A DNA stretch of 64,000 nt. Source: Afifella marina DSM 2698. GTDB taxonomy: Bacteria; Pseudomonadota; Alphaproteobacteria; Rhizobiales; Afifellaceae. A model generated the notes under the pieces. It had not been told where the DNA came from and searched no databases. It worked only from the letters and a program-made list of their open reading frames with translations. Of the stretch, positions 8,777 to 18,135 are shown piece by piece (within the stretch, counting starts at the first letter, position 1; each line of letters starts with the position of its first letter). A program made the translations under genes and the position numbers. The stretch covers positions 186,001 through 250,000 of the forward strand of contig NZ_FMVW01000004.1 of the NCBI RefSeq assembly GCF_900102695.1, in the 5' to 3' direction.

Positions 8777-11410
8777 ATGGACCTCGTGATTGTCGAATCG
8801 CCCGCTAAGGCGAAGACGATCAATAAGTATCTCGGCCCCGATTATCGGGTGCTCGCCTCCTATGGGCATGTGCGAGATCTGCCTTCCAAAGACGGCTCGG
8901 TGCGACCCGACGAGGACTTCGCCATGTCGTGGGAAGTCGCTGATAAGGCCAAGAAGCGTTTGAGCGACATCGCGGAGGCGGCCAAGTCGGCCGACCGCAT
9001 TCTGCTCGCCACTGACCCCGATCGCGAAGGCGAAGCCATTTCCTGGCACGTGCTTGAGGTGCTGCGCTCCCGCAAAGGCTTGAAGGACAAGCCTGTGGCC
9101 CGCGTCGTCTTCAACGCCATCACGAAGCGTGCGGTGGAAGAGGCGATGGCGCATCCGCGCATGATCGACGACGCGCTGGTGGAAGCCTACCTCGCCCGCC
9201 GTGCACTCGATTATCTCGTCGGCTTTTCCCTGTCGCCGGTCCTATGGCGCAAGCTCCCTGGCGCACGTTCCGCCGGGCGCGTGCAGTCGGTGGCTCTGCG
9301 TCTCGTCTGTGAGCGCGAATCGGAAATCGAACGGTTTCGACCGCAGGAATATTGGTCGCTGGTGGCCAATCTCGCGACACCCGCCAAGGATACCTTCGTC
9401 GCCCGCCTGGTGGCTGCCGACGGCAAGAAGCTCACGAAGCTCTCCATTGGAGACGAGGCACAGGCCACGGGCCTGAAGGCACTTCTCGAAGGGGCGGATT
9501 TTTCCGTCGCGAGTGTCGAATCGAAACCGCATTCGCGCAATCCGCAGCCCCCTTTCACCACCTCGACCCTGCAACAGGAAGCGCAGCGCAAGCTCGGCTT
9601 CGATGCGAGTCGGACGATGCAGGTCGCCCAGCGCCTCTATGAGGGCGTCGATATTGGCGGCGAGACGATCGGCCTCATCACGTATATGCGAACCGACGGT
9701 GTCGACATGGCACCGGAAGCGGTCGCGGCCGTGCGCGATTTGATCAGCGGCGATTTCGGCAAGCGTTATCTGCCCGACCAGCCGCGGCGCTATTTCGTCA
9801 AGGCAAAGAACGCGCAGGAGGCGCACGAAGCGATCCGCCCGACGGATCCGGCGCGCTTGCCCGCCCATGTCGCACGTCAGCTCGATCGCGATCAGGCGAA
9901 GCTCTACGAGCTCATCTGGAAGCGCACCGTCGCCAGCCAAATGAGCTCTGCGGAGATGGAGCGCACCACGATCGAGGTCGATGCCAGGAATGGTGAGCAC
10001 CAGCTCGGTCTGCGCGCCACTGGCAGCGTTGTCCGCTTCGACGGTTTCCTGACCCTCTACCAGGAAGGTCGCGACGAGCCGGAAGACGAAGAGGACGGGC
10101 GTCTGCCGGCCGTTGCCGCCGGCGATGGTCTCGACGCGAAGTCCGTCAGTGCCGATCAGCACTTCACGGAACCGCCGCCGCGTTACACGGAAGCCTCTCT
10201 CATCAAGAAGATGGAAGAGCTCGGTATCGGCCGCCCATCCACTTACGCGCAAACAATGACCGTTCTGCGCGACCGTGGCTACGTGCGGATGGATAAGCGG
10301 CGCCTCATGCCGGAGGACAAGGGACGGCTCGTGACGGCCTTCCTGGAGAGCTTTTTCCGGCGTTATGTAGAGTATGATTTCACTGCCGATCTCGAAGAGA
10401 AGCTCGACAAGGTTTCGGCCGGCGAACTCTCATGGCAGGCGGTGCTGCGCGATTTCTGGCGCGACTTTCAGGGCAATCTGGATGACATCAAGGATCTGCG
10501 CGTTTCGCAGGTTCTCGAAGCGCTCAACGAAATGCTGGGCGACTTCGTCTTCCCTCCCCGCGAAGACGGCAGCGACCCGCGCAGCTGTCCCAGCTGCGGC
10601 GACGGCAAGCTTTCTTTGAAGCTCGGGCGTTTCGGTGCCTTCATCGGCTGCTCCAACTATCCCGAGTGCCGATACACGCGGCAAATCACCGAGCCCGATG
10701 CGGAGGGCGAGGTCGCGCAACAGGCGATGACGGCGGAAGGGATGCAACTCGGCGAGGATCCGGAGACCGGAGAATCCGTGATTTTGCGCTCCGGACGCTT
10801 CGGCCCCTATGTGCAGCTCGGCCCCGATCCGGCGAAAGGCGAAGAAAAGCCGAAGCGATCGAGCCTGCCTCGTGGCTGGCAGGCCGACGAGATGACGCTC
10901 GAGAAAGCCCTTCAACTGCTGTCTCTGCCGCGCGAGGTCGGCAGTCATCCGGAAACCGGCAAGCCGATCACGGCGGGTCTCGGGCGCTACGGCCCGTTCG
11001 TCTCGCATGATGGCAAATACGCCAATCTGGAGAGCATCGAAGACGTCTTCACCGTGGGCGCAAACCGGGCCATTTCTCTCCTCGCCGAGAAAAAAGGGCG
11101 CGGACGCTCCGGGGCCAAGGAGCTGAAAGCGCTTGGCGAACATCCCGATGGCGGCGCGGTCGCCGTGATGGAGGGGCGCTACGGCCCCTATGTCAATCAC
11201 GGCAAGATCAACGCGACATTGCCGAAGGACAAGGATCCGCAGGCGATCACGCTGGAAGAAGCGCTGGAGCTGATCGAGGCCAAGGCGGAGAAGGGTGGCA
11301 AGACGAAGAAGGCCACCGCTCGCAAGACGCCAGCCAGGAAAAGCACGGCGAAGAAGCCGGCTGCATCCAAAACCAAAAGCGCCAAGGCGAAAGCCAAGGC
11401 AGAAGGCTGA
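8777..11410 (+). CDS. topA: DNA topoisomerase I (type IA)
   Basis: Relaxes negative supercoils. The protein is 877 residues. The N-terminal TOPRIM domain opens with 'DLVIVESPAKAKTINKYLG' and includes 'LATDPDREGEAISWH'. The catalytic tyrosine is Tyr303 in 'ITYMRTDGVDM'. A four-cysteine zinc finger follows at about 596-625 ('CPSCGDGKL' ... 'CSNYPECRYT'), then repeated 'GRYGPFV/GRFGPYV' C-terminal modules and a Lys/Ala-rich tail of about 40 residues, as is common in actinobacterial and alphaproteobacterial TopA. It sits 2 bp upstream of rnr and is probably co-transcribed with it. Confidence 0.98.
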   Translation: MDLVIVESPAKAKTINKYLGPDYRVLASYGHVRDLPSKDGSVRPDEDFAMSWEVADKAKKRLSDIAEAAKSADRILLATDPDREGEAISWHVLEVLRSRKGLKDKPVARVVFNAITKRAVEEAMAHPRMIDDALVEAYLARRALDYLVGFSLSPVLWRKLPGARSAGRVQSVALRLVCERESEIERFRPQEYWSLVANLATPAKDTFVARLVAADGKKLTKLSIGDEAQATGLKALLEGADFSVASVESKPHSRNPQPPFTTSTLQQEAQRKLGFDASRTMQVAQRLYEGVDIGGETIGLITYMRTDGVDMAPEAVAAVRDLISGDFGKRYLPDQPRRYFVKAKNAQEAHEAIRPTDPARLPAHVARQLDRDQAKLYELIWKRTVASQMSSAEMERTTIEVDARNGEHQLGLRATGSVVRFDGFLTLYQEGRDEPEDEEDGRLPAVAAGDGLDAKSVSADQHFTEPPPRYTEASLIKKMEELGIGRPSTYAQTMTVLRDRGYVRMDKRRLMPEDKGRLVTAFLESFFRRYVEYDFTADLEEKLDKVSAGELSWQAVLRDFWRDFQGNLDDIKDLRVSQVLEALNEMLGDFVFPPREDGSDPRSCPSCGDGKLSLKLGRFGAFIGCSNYPECRYTRQITEPDAEGEVAQQAMTAEGMQLGEDPETGESVILRSGRFGPYVQLGPDPAKGEEKPKRSSLPRGWQADEMTLEKALQLLSLPREVGSHPETGKPITAGLGRYGPFVSHDGKYANLESIEDVFTVGANRAISLLAEKKGRGRSGAKELKALGEHPDGGAVAVMEGRYGPYVNHGKINATLPKDKDPQAITLEEALELIEAKAEKGGKTKKATARKTPARKSTAKKPAASKTKSAKAKAKAEG

Positions 11411-11412
11411 GC

Positions 11413-13710
11413 TTGCCGAAGAAACCCAAGAGCACACGTCCGCGCCTGCCAAGCGAGCAGGATATCCTGAACTTTGTCCAAGACGCCGAGGGCAAAGTCG
11501 GCAAGCGGGAGATTGCGCGTGCTTTTGGGATCACCGGCCCCGACCGTGTGGCACTCAAGCGCACCCTCAAGGAAATGGCGGACGTAGGCCTGATCGCCTC
11601 ACCTCGGAAGGCGATCAGGGCCTCCGGCACCCTTCCCTCCGTCACCGTGTTGCGCGTGATCGACGTCGACGACGATGGCGATCTCGTCGGGACGCCCGAG
11701 CAATGGGATGAGGCGGAAGGCAAACCTCCGCGAGTGAGATTGCCGTTGCCCCCGGCCGGCAAGCGACGCGGCAAGCCCGCGGCAGGTGTCGGCGACCGGG
11801 TTCTTACCCGCATCGAGCGAAGCGGAAACGACGGCCCTTATCGCGGCCGGATCATGAAGCTTCTGGAGCGTGTGCCCGACCGGATTGTCGGCATCTTCAA
11901 AGCTGATGCCGGAGAACAGGGCGGCGGACGCATCGTGCCCACGAACCGGCGCGCGAAGGAATACATCGTGCCTCCCAGCGAAGCTGCCGGCGCGGTGGAT
12001 GGTGAGCTTGTTGCCGTCGAGCCGCTGTCCAAAAAGCGTCTCGGGCTGCCATCGGCGCGGGTGTCGGAACGCATCGGCGATGTCTCCTCGGAGAAGGCGA
12101 TAAGCCTGATCGCCCTTGAGGAAAACAACATCCCCTATGTCTTTCCTCAGCGCGTGATCGACGAGGCGGAGGCCGCAAAGGCGGCTGGGATGGCGCACCG
12201 GGACGATTGGCGCGATCTTCCTCTCATCACCATCGATCCGGCCGATGCACGCGACCACGACGATGCGGTGTATGCGAAGCCCGACCCCGACAACGCGGGT
12301 GGCCATATCGTCACCGTGGCCATCGCCGACGTGGCCTATTACGTGCGACCCGGCTCGGCCATGGACAAGGAAGCCGTGAAGCGCGGCAACTCCGTCTATT
12401 TTCCGGGACGGGTTGTGCCGATGCTGCCGGAGCGCATCTCCAACGATCTGTGCTCGCTGCGAGAGGGAGAAGACCGGCCTGCGCTCGCCGTGCGCATGGT
12501 CTTCGACAAGCACGGCCGCAAGACCTCGCACCGCTTCAGCCGCATCATGATGCGCTCGGCCGCAGCCCTCTCCTACGAAGAGAGCCAGGCGGCGATCGAC
12601 GGACGTCCCAACGAGCGGACGCAGCCGCTTTTGGACACCGTCCTGAAGCCGTTGTGGGATGCCTACGAGGCGCTGAAAGCGGGGAGAGATTCGCGCGAGC
12701 CGCTCGAACTCGACGTGCCGGAACGCAAGGTCCAGCTGGACGAGAGCGGCGCCATTCAGCGGGTCTATGTGCCGCCGCGCCTGGACGCGCACAAGCTCAT
12801 CGAAGAATTCATGATCCAGGCGAATGTGGCTGCCGCCGAGGAGCTCGAAGGCCGGAACTCGCCGCTCGTCTACCGGATCCACGACGAGCCGTCCTTCGAC
12901 AAGCTCGAAGGGCTGCGCGATTTTCTTGGTTCGCTCGACATGAGCCTTCCGAAGAAGGGCAATCTGCGCCCGTCCGAATTCAACACCATTTTGAAGAGCG
13001 TGGCCGACACGGCCCACTCGATACTCGTCAACGAGGTGGTGTTGCGCTCGCAGAGCCAAGCGCAATACTCGACGCAGAACATCGGCCATTTCGGCCTCAA
13101 CCTGCGCCGCTATGCCCATTTCACCTCCCCGATCCGACGTTATGCGGACCTGCTGGTCCATCGCGCGCTGATCTCAGCTCTCGGCGCTGGCGAAGGCGGC
13201 CTCGGCAACATGGATGAAGCGGCGATGGAGAAGGTCGCGGCCGAGATTTCGCTCGCCGAGCGCCGCGCCATGACGGCCGAGCGAGATACGCTCGACCGTC
13301 TGGTGGCCTCCTGGCTCTCGGAAAGAGTGGGCGCACGCTTCTTCGGTCGCATCCGCGGCGTGACCCGAGCCGGTCTCTTCGTCGAACTGGAAGAAAGCGG
13401 CGCGGACGGCTTCGTGCCGATCTCCACTCTCGGCAGCGAGTTCTTCATCTATGACGAAGCGCTGCACCGGCTCTATGGAGCCGACAGCGGCACGACCTAT
13501 CAGCTCGGCGACCGTGTCGAGGTGCGGCTTGCCGAGGCGACGCCCTATGCCGGCGATCTGAGGCTTGAGATGCTCAGCGAGGGCACACGCGGCAAGCCCG
13601 GCGGAAGGCCCTCGGGGCACAACAATGCCGGACGCAAACGCCCTGGCACCACGAGGCCACGGGGACCCCGAAGTCCCAAAAGGGGAGCCCCGTCCCGAAA
13701 ACGCAAATAG
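11413..13710 (+). CDS. rnr: Ribonuclease R
   Basis: 3'-5' exoribonuclease that degrades structured RNA; 765 residues. The N-terminal winged-helix/cold-shock region is followed by the RNB catalytic domain with 'ITIDPADARDHDDAVYA' (metal-binding aspartates, about residues 272-288) and 'SPIRRYADLLVHR'. A C-terminal S1 domain is seen around 'GARFFGRIRGVTRAGLFVE', then a basic Arg/Lys/Pro/Gly-rich tail. The start is TTG at 11413, two bases after the topA stop, which implies coupling to topA translation. No nearer ATG matches the conserved N-terminus. Confidence 0.97.
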   Translation: MPKKPKSTRPRLPSEQDILNFVQDAEGKVGKREIARAFGITGPDRVALKRTLKEMADVGLIASPRKAIRASGTLPSVTVLRVIDVDDDGDLVGTPEQWDEAEGKPPRVRLPLPPAGKRRGKPAAGVGDRVLTRIERSGNDGPYRGRIMKLLERVPDRIVGIFKADAGEQGGGRIVPTNRRAKEYIVPPSEAAGAVDGELVAVEPLSKKRLGLPSARVSERIGDVSSEKAISLIALEENNIPYVFPQRVIDEAEAAKAAGMAHRDDWRDLPLITIDPADARDHDDAVYAKPDPDNAGGHIVTVAIADVAYYVRPGSAMDKEAVKRGNSVYFPGRVVPMLPERISNDLCSLREGEDRPALAVRMVFDKHGRKTSHRFSRIMMRSAAALSYEESQAAIDGRPNERTQPLLDTVLKPLWDAYEALKAGRDSREPLELDVPERKVQLDESGAIQRVYVPPRLDAHKLIEEFMIQANVAAAEELEGRNSPLVYRIHDEPSFDKLEGLRDFLGSLDMSLPKKGNLRPSEFNTILKSVADTAHSILVNEVVLRSQSQAQYSTQNIGHFGLNLRRYAHFTSPIRRYADLLVHRALISALGAGEGGLGNMDEAAMEKVAAEISLAERRAMTAERDTLDRLVASWLSERVGARFFGRIRGVTRAGLFVELEESGADGFVPISTLGSEFFIYDEALHRLYGADSGTTYQLGDRVEVRLAEATPYAGDLRLEMLSEGTRGKPGGRPSGHNNAGRKRPGTTRPRGPRSPKRGAPSRKRK

Positions 13711-13724
13711 CGGAAAGGACACGT

Positions 13725-14135
13725 ATGAAGCGACCACGCCCAGTGATCGGCTCCATTCTCCGGGGGCTTGCCGGCCGGTGTCCGCAATGCGGAAAAGGTT
13801 CCCTCTTCCGTGGCTTCCTGACGGTGCCCGACACCTGCGCGGTTTGCGGCGAAGAGCTGTATCACCATCGCGCCGACGATGCCCCGCCCTATTTCATCAT
13901 TCTCATCGTAGGACATGTGATCGTGGCCTTGGCGCTTGCCGTGGAGCTGATGTTTCAACCTCCGATCTGGGTGCACATGGCGCTGTGGGTGCCGCTCGCC
14001 ACGCTTCTCTCGCTTGCCCTTCTGCGTCCGGTCAAAGGCGGCGTGATCGGCCTCCAATGGGCGCTTCGGATGCACGGCTTCGATCCGGAGAACGCTGATG
14101 CCGCCGACAAGAACGTCGATACGGCCTGGCAATGA
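13725..14135 (+). CDS. DUF983 family membrane protein
   Basis: 136 residues. The N-terminus carries two CxxC pairs (Cys19/Cys22 and Cys38/Cys41, 'GRCPQCGKG' and 'DTCAVCGEE') that look like a zinc ribbon. Two hydrophobic helices follow (about 57-77 and 80-102), then a short cytoplasmic tail. This is the DUF983 layout; its function is not established. It sits between rnr (14 bp upstream) and a NUDIX gene that overlaps its stop codon (ATGA), an arrangement common in this group. Confidence 0.85.
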   Translation: MKRPRPVIGSILRGLAGRCPQCGKGSLFRGFLTVPDTCAVCGEELYHHRADDAPPYFIILIVGHVIVALALAVELMFQPPIWVHMALWVPLATLLSLALLRPVKGGVIGLQWALRMHGFDPENADAADKNVDTAWQ

Positions 14136-14872
14136 GCGCATCGCAATCGCTCGAACAGCCGCAACAGGCGTTAGAAAAGCCGCCTCGGCTGCGCCCGAAA
14201 CCCGCCGCCACCTTGATCATTCTCAGCGGCGAGAGAGGCAAATGGCGCGTCCTCATGGGCAAGCGCTCCGAACACCACGCCTTCATGCCCGGCAAGTATG
14301 TCTTCCCGGGCGGGCGCGTCGAGCGAAGCGACTATTCAGCGGTGATGGCGAGCGATCTCGACCCGGTGGTTGCGGCAAAACTGAAGGCCGGGCGAGCCGG
14401 ATGCGCGACACACCGCCAGGCGCGTGCGCTCGCGCTTGCTGCAATCCGAGAGACCTTTGAAGAGACCGGATACATTGTCGGCGAGAAAGCCGAACCGGCA
14501 GTCGATGGGGCAAGGCCATCCAATCCGGCATGGCGTGCCTTTACGGATGCAGGCGCCCTTCCCTCACTTTCTCCAATGCGTCTGATTGCCCGGGCCATCA
14601 CGCCGCCGGGCCTGACAAGGCGCTTCGATGCACGCTTCTTTGCGGTGTTCGAAGATGCCGTCGTGGGCCGTCAGGAGAGCCTCGACAAAGAATTGTTGGA
14701 GCCGCGCTGGCTGACATTCGAAGAGGCCCACGAAACCGGACTTGCAAATATCACCCGGCGCGTCCTGACGGATCTTGCAGGACGCCTGGATGAGGATCCC
14801 GACCTGCAGCCGGGAGCTGGCGTTCCCTTCCATTTTATGCATTACGGTCGCAGACAGAGCGAGATTCTCTAG
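14132..14872 (+). CDS. NUDIX hydrolase
   Basis: 246 residues. Hydrolyses an unknown nucleoside diphosphate derivative. The Nudix box is split by a long loop: 'KYVFPGGRVERSDYS' (about 55-69) supplies the glycines and 'RETFEETGYIVG' (106-117) the REUXEEXGU core with metal-binding Glu110 and Glu111. This longer layout resembles Nudix enzymes acting on CoA or other large diphosphates rather than MutT, but the substrate cannot be read from the sequence. The start overlaps the DUF983 stop by 4 bp. The open frame of the following MFS gene begins inside this gene, but that gene's own start is just downstream. Confidence 0.88.
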   Translation: MSASQSLEQPQQALEKPPRLRPKPAATLIILSGERGKWRVLMGKRSEHHAFMPGKYVFPGGRVERSDYSAVMASDLDPVVAAKLKAGRAGCATHRQARALALAAIRETFEETGYIVGEKAEPAVDGARPSNPAWRAFTDAGALPSLSPMRLIARAITPPGLTRRFDARFFAVFEDAVVGRQESLDKELLEPRWLTFEEAHETGLANITRRVLTDLAGRLDEDPDLQPGAGVPFHFMHYGRRQSEIL

Positions 14873-14882
14873 GAGTTTTGGG

Positions 14883-16067
14883 GTGAGCTTCAGCACCGCG
14901 CTCGGCGGACGCCTCGCAGCACTGGGGCTGACCAGGGGCGCGATCGCGGCGATTTCCACCATGATTGCCGTGGGCACGGCGATCAGCCTGTTGTCTCCTC
15001 TCGTTGCCTTGACGTTGTCCGGTCGCGGCGTGTCGGAGCGGACGATCGGCTTTCTGGTGGCAACCCTCGCACTCTCCGCTCTGTTTTCGACCCCATATGC
15101 CCCCCGGATTGCACACCGCTTCGGAACCGCGAGAACCATCTCTTATCTTCTGCCGGCAGCGGCGTGCCTCATCCCTTTCGCATGGTACGTGACGGCCCTG
15201 CCCATCCTTTTCGTCTTGCTGTTCGTCTACGGCATGTGCGTGTCGATCTGCTTCGCGTTGTCGGAATTTTGGATCAACGCCGTGACGCCGCATCATCGAC
15301 GCGGCATCGTCATGGGCATCTACGCCACCTGCCTGTCCATCGGATTCGCCTTCGGGCCGGTTCTGATCTCGATCACGGGGCTCTCCAGCCCCCTTCCCTT
15401 CTTCCTCGGCTCGGCGCTGTTCGTGATCGCCGTCATACCGACTTGGCTCGCACGCGATGTGTCGCCCGATTTCTCCGAGAAGCCCTCCGGTTCATTCTTC
15501 TCTTTCATTTTCGCGGTCCCGATCGCGACGTTCGGCGTGCTCGTCTTCGCCATGGCCGAATCGTCCGGCTTTGCCTTCCTTCCGCTCTGGGGCCAGCATC
15601 TTGGATATGCGCCAGCCATTTTTCCGCTGCTCGCCTCGGCGATGACGCTCGGCAATGTCGTCTTCCAGATCCCGCTCGGTCTCGTCGCCGATAAGATCGA
15701 CAAGCGCCTGATTCTGCTCGTCTGCGGAGTGGTCGGCTGCATCGGCATGGTGATCGCGAGTGCGGCGACGGCAAACTGGCTTGTGCTTGCCGCGGTCCTG
15801 TTTCTTTGGGGTGGAGCCTCGGCGGGCCTCTACACCGTCGGCCTGGCACATCTTGCGGCGCGATTCTCCGGAGGTGACCTCGCCTCTGCCAATTCCGCGT
15901 TCGTCTTTTGCTATGCTCTCGGGATGCTGATCGGGCCCGTCATGGTGGGCGATGCCATGAATCGCATGCCCACGACCGGCTTCCCAATCGCGATCGGGGC
16001 TGCCTTCGGCGCCTATTGCATCATCGCCGCGGCACGCCTGGTGCGTTCGCGCACCGAGACGCCTTGA
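14883..16067 (+). CDS. Major facilitator superfamily transporter
   Basis: 394 residues with about 12 hydrophobic helices, for example 'AIAAISTMIAVGTAISLLSP', 'LFVLLFVYGMCVSICFALSEF' (quoted in its core 'VLLFVYGMCVSICFAL') and 'GLAHLAARFSGGDLASANS'. The loop after helix 2 (about 60-70) is not a classical GxxxDxxGRR motif, but 'GLVADKIDKRLILLV' resembles the equivalent loop of the second half. It is similar to the YcaD/YfcJ-like MFS group; the substrate is unknown. The GTG at 14883 has an AGGAG sequence upstream and is preferred over the frame opening at 14775, which lies within the NUDIX gene. Confidence 0.85.
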   Translation: MSFSTALGGRLAALGLTRGAIAAISTMIAVGTAISLLSPLVALTLSGRGVSERTIGFLVATLALSALFSTPYAPRIAHRFGTARTISYLLPAAACLIPFAWYVTALPILFVLLFVYGMCVSICFALSEFWINAVTPHHRRGIVMGIYATCLSIGFAFGPVLISITGLSSPLPFFLGSALFVIAVIPTWLARDVSPDFSEKPSGSFFSFIFAVPIATFGVLVFAMAESSGFAFLPLWGQHLGYAPAIFPLLASAMTLGNVVFQIPLGLVADKIDKRLILLVCGVVGCIGMVIASAATANWLVLAAVLFLWGGASAGLYTVGLAHLAARFSGGDLASANSAFVFCYALGMLIGPVMVGDAMNRMPTTGFPIAIGAAFGAYCIIAAARLVRSRTETP

Positions 16068-16129
16068 CTTCCGAAGCCAGAGGGGTCATGTCACCCTCAA
16101 ATTCCCGCCATTGAGCAAGGACTGAAGCG

Positions 16130-16297
16130 ATGGCCAAGGCCGCGACCATTAAGATTCGTCTGGTGAGCGAAGAAGGTACAGGCACCTTCTATGTCACCAA
16201 GAAGAATGCGCGCACGATGACCGAGAAGATGACGAAGCGGAAATATGATCCGAAGCTCAAGAAGCACGTCGTCTTCAAGGAAGCGAAGATCAAGTAG
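16130..16297 (+). CDS. rpmG: 50S ribosomal protein L33
   Basis: A 55-residue basic protein beginning [18 protein letters not shown] and containing '[11 protein letters not shown]' and '[18 protein letters not shown]', typical of L33 without the cysteine pairs (zinc-free form). It is a component of the large ribosomal subunit. The ATG at 16130 is preceded by AAGGACTGAAGCG. A strong intrinsic terminator follows 23 bp after the stop. Confidence 0.97.
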   Translation: MAKAATIKIRLVSEEGTGTFYVTKKNARTMTEKMTKRKYDPKLKKHVVFKEAKIK

Positions 16298-16318
16298 CTT
16301 CGCTGCATCAGCGGATTC

Positions 16319-16351
16319 AAGAAAGGCGCCCTGCGGGGCGCCTTTCTTTTT
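16319..16351 (+). terminator. Intrinsic terminator of rpmG
   Basis: A GC-rich stem, AAAGGCGCCC-TGC-GGGGCGCCTTT, is followed directly by CTTTTTG. The perfect stem with a tight loop and a T run makes this a textbook Rho-independent terminator closing the long + strand run that started upstream. Confidence 0.92.
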
Positions 16352-16352
16352 G

Positions 16353-16760
16353 TGCATTCGGCTGCTGGCTTGGAAAATGTGGCCGGCCGGTCGCGACAAT
16401 CGAGGAGGCCACGTGTCGCGGCCGGACCGGCCGACCCCACGGCGCCCAGGAGATGCGGCGGACCTGAGCAAGTCCATGGGGTATCTCGCAAAACTCTAAA
16501 CCCGATCGTTGGGCTCAGTATGCAATTGAACGCAAGGAACGGTGCGAATCCAGTCCGCGGTAAACAATTGGTAAATTCTAACGTGCACAATTGTACCAAA
16601 ATGGAACAGACTGTCGCTACCAAGGGAAAAGCGCTTATTTTATAGCCCCTTACTCTATCCCCGAAAGTTGGGGACAACTGCGCACAAAGCGCGGGCCATC
16701 GAAATGGTCAGACAAGGCAGGATCGCCCGGCGGACGTCGCCGGATCTTACGGCATGTCGC
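16353..16760. other. 408-bp intergenic region between rpmG and pleD
   Basis: No convincing gene is seen on either strand. The proximal part holds a long GC-rich hairpin (listed separately). The distal part (about 16490-16680) is lower in GC, with short A/T tracts. A weak CCCC-GAAAGTT-GGGG inverted repeat near 16660 could help end pleD transcription on the - strand, but no T run follows it. A tRNA-like string (GGTGCGAATCC, near 16550) does not fold into a tRNA. Confidence 0.6.
16381..16432. repeat. Long imperfect inverted repeat (17-bp stem) downstream of rpmG
   Basis: The left arm (16381-16397) and right arm (16415-16432) pair over 17 positions, with one bulged base and one G-U-type pair, around a 17-base loop. 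No T run follows on either strand, so it is not a standard terminator. It could be a remnant of a dispersed palindromic element or a structured 3' element. Confidence 0.55.
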
Positions 16761-18125
16761 TCAAGCGGCCTGCGCCACGCGATTACGGCCTGCGGCTTTC
16801 GCCTCGTAGAGCGCCTTGTCGGCGCGTTTGATGAGTTTGCCCGGAGTGTCCTCGGGCCCTTCCAAGCGCGACAAGCCGATGCTCACGGTCACTGGGAGCT
16901 TTTGCCCTTCGCGGGTGGTGAACGGCTCCGCCTCGACATCGCCGCGCAGGCGCTCGGCAATCATCACAGCCTGCTCGATGGCCGTCTCCGGCATGACGAC
17001 GAGGAACTCTTCTCCCCCGAATCGGACGATGAGGTCGATGCCACGCACGCCTTTCCGCAGGCGCGTGGAAAACTCCCGCAACACGTCATCGCCGGCATCA
17101 TGGCCATAACGGTCGTTGATGCTCTTGAAGAAGTCGATATCGAAAAGAAGGATGGAGACCGGCTTGCCGTGCTCGACCGAACGGCTGAGTAGCGACACGA
17201 GATGGCTGTCGAGATAGCGGCGGTTGTGCAATCCGGTCAGGGGATCGGTAATCGCCAGCTCAACGGCGTTGGTGACCATCGAACGCAGCCGGTCCGAATA
17301 ACGTTTGCGCCGCAACTGGGTCGTCACACGCGCGCGGAGTTCTGCTTCGTCAAGCGGGCGAACGATGTAATCGTTTATCCCGAAGTCGAGCGCGCGACGC
17401 AGCTTCGCGCTTTCGTCCGGGTCGGAAACGATGAGGATGGGAACGTAACGCAGATGATCGATCGATTTGATCTGCGAGCATAAGCGCAGACCGTCCTGAC
17501 CCGACAACGAAAGGCTGACGATGAGAAGGTCGTAGACCGAGGTCTCGACAGCCGCGAGAGCCTCCGGAGCCGTGGAAACAAAATCGGCGTCGACCTCGCG
17601 GCCAAGCGCCTTGCGCAGATGGCGGGTGGAACTTTCCCGGTCATCGACGACCAGAATCCGCGACCCTTTGAGCTGCGGGCTCGTGAAGATGGCTCGCGAA
17701 TCGACCCCGACAGACTGCATGGCAGCGGCGCGCAGATTGAGCTCGTCCGTCACACTCTTCAGCCGCACCAGGCTGCGCACCCGAGTGAGGAGTTCGATCT
17801 CGCTCACGGGCTTGGTCAGAAAATCGTCGGCCCCACAGCGGAGCCCTTTGACTTTGTCTTCCGCAGAATCGAGGGCGGTCACCATAATGACCGGAATATC
17901 GGCCGTTTCGGCCTGGTTCTTGAGCGCCTTGCAGACATCGAAACCGGTCAGCCCCGGCATCATCACGTCGAGAAGAATGAGATCGAGACGCTCGCGCGAG
18001 GCGATCTCGAGGGCGGCCTCGCCGGAAAGAGCGGTCCGGACGTCGAAATAGTCCAACTGAAGCCGCGCTTCGAGCAACCTTACATTCGCAGCAACATCAT
18101 CGACGACCAAGATACGCGCTGTCAC
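16761..18125 (-). CDS. pleD: Response regulator / diguanylate cyclase PleD
   Basis: 454 residues. The first receiver domain has acceptor Asp53 ('LILLDVMMPG') and Lys105 ('FLTKP'). The second, adaptor receiver (about 155-270) lacks the acceptor Asp ('LLIVSLSLSGQ'). The C-terminal GGDEF domain has the active site 'GGEEF' at 370-374 and an inhibitory I-site RxxD (RGID, 361-364) five residues before it. This is exactly the Caulobacter PleD layout. It makes cyclic di-GMP at the cell pole during the motile-to-sessile transition. The start is GTG at 18125, 10 bp after divK, so the two form an operon with the polarity regulator DivK. Confidence 0.96.
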   Translation of the reverse strand: MTARILVVDDVAANVRLLEARLQLDYFDVRTALSGEAALEIASRERLDLILLDVMMPGLTGFDVCKALKNQAETADIPVIMVTALDSAEDKVKGLRCGADDFLTKPVSEIELLTRVRSLVRLKSVTDELNLRAAAMQSVGVDSRAIFTSPQLKGSRILVVDDRESSTRHLRKALGREVDADFVSTAPEALAAVETSVYDLLIVSLSLSGQDGLRLCSQIKSIDHLRYVPILIVSDPDESAKLRRALDFGINDYIVRPLDEAELRARVTTQLRRKRYSDRLRSMVTNAVELAITDPLTGLHNRRYLDSHLVSLLSRSVEHGKPVSILLFDIDFFKSINDRYGHDAGDDVLREFSTRLRKGVRGIDLIVRFGGEEFLVVMPETAIEQAVMIAERLRGDVEAEPFTTREGQKLPVTVSIGLSRLEGPEDTPGKLIKRADKALYEAKAAGRNRVAQAA

Positions 18126-18135
18126 GGTTCAGCCC

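Noticed and set aside
11599-13161. 520-residue open frame on the - strand opposite rnr
   Set aside because: Shadow of the RNase R coding frame; no recognisable motif.
16530-16580. tRNA-like T-loop string (GGTGCGAATCC)
   Set aside because: No cloverleaf, acceptor stem or anticodon arm could be built around it.
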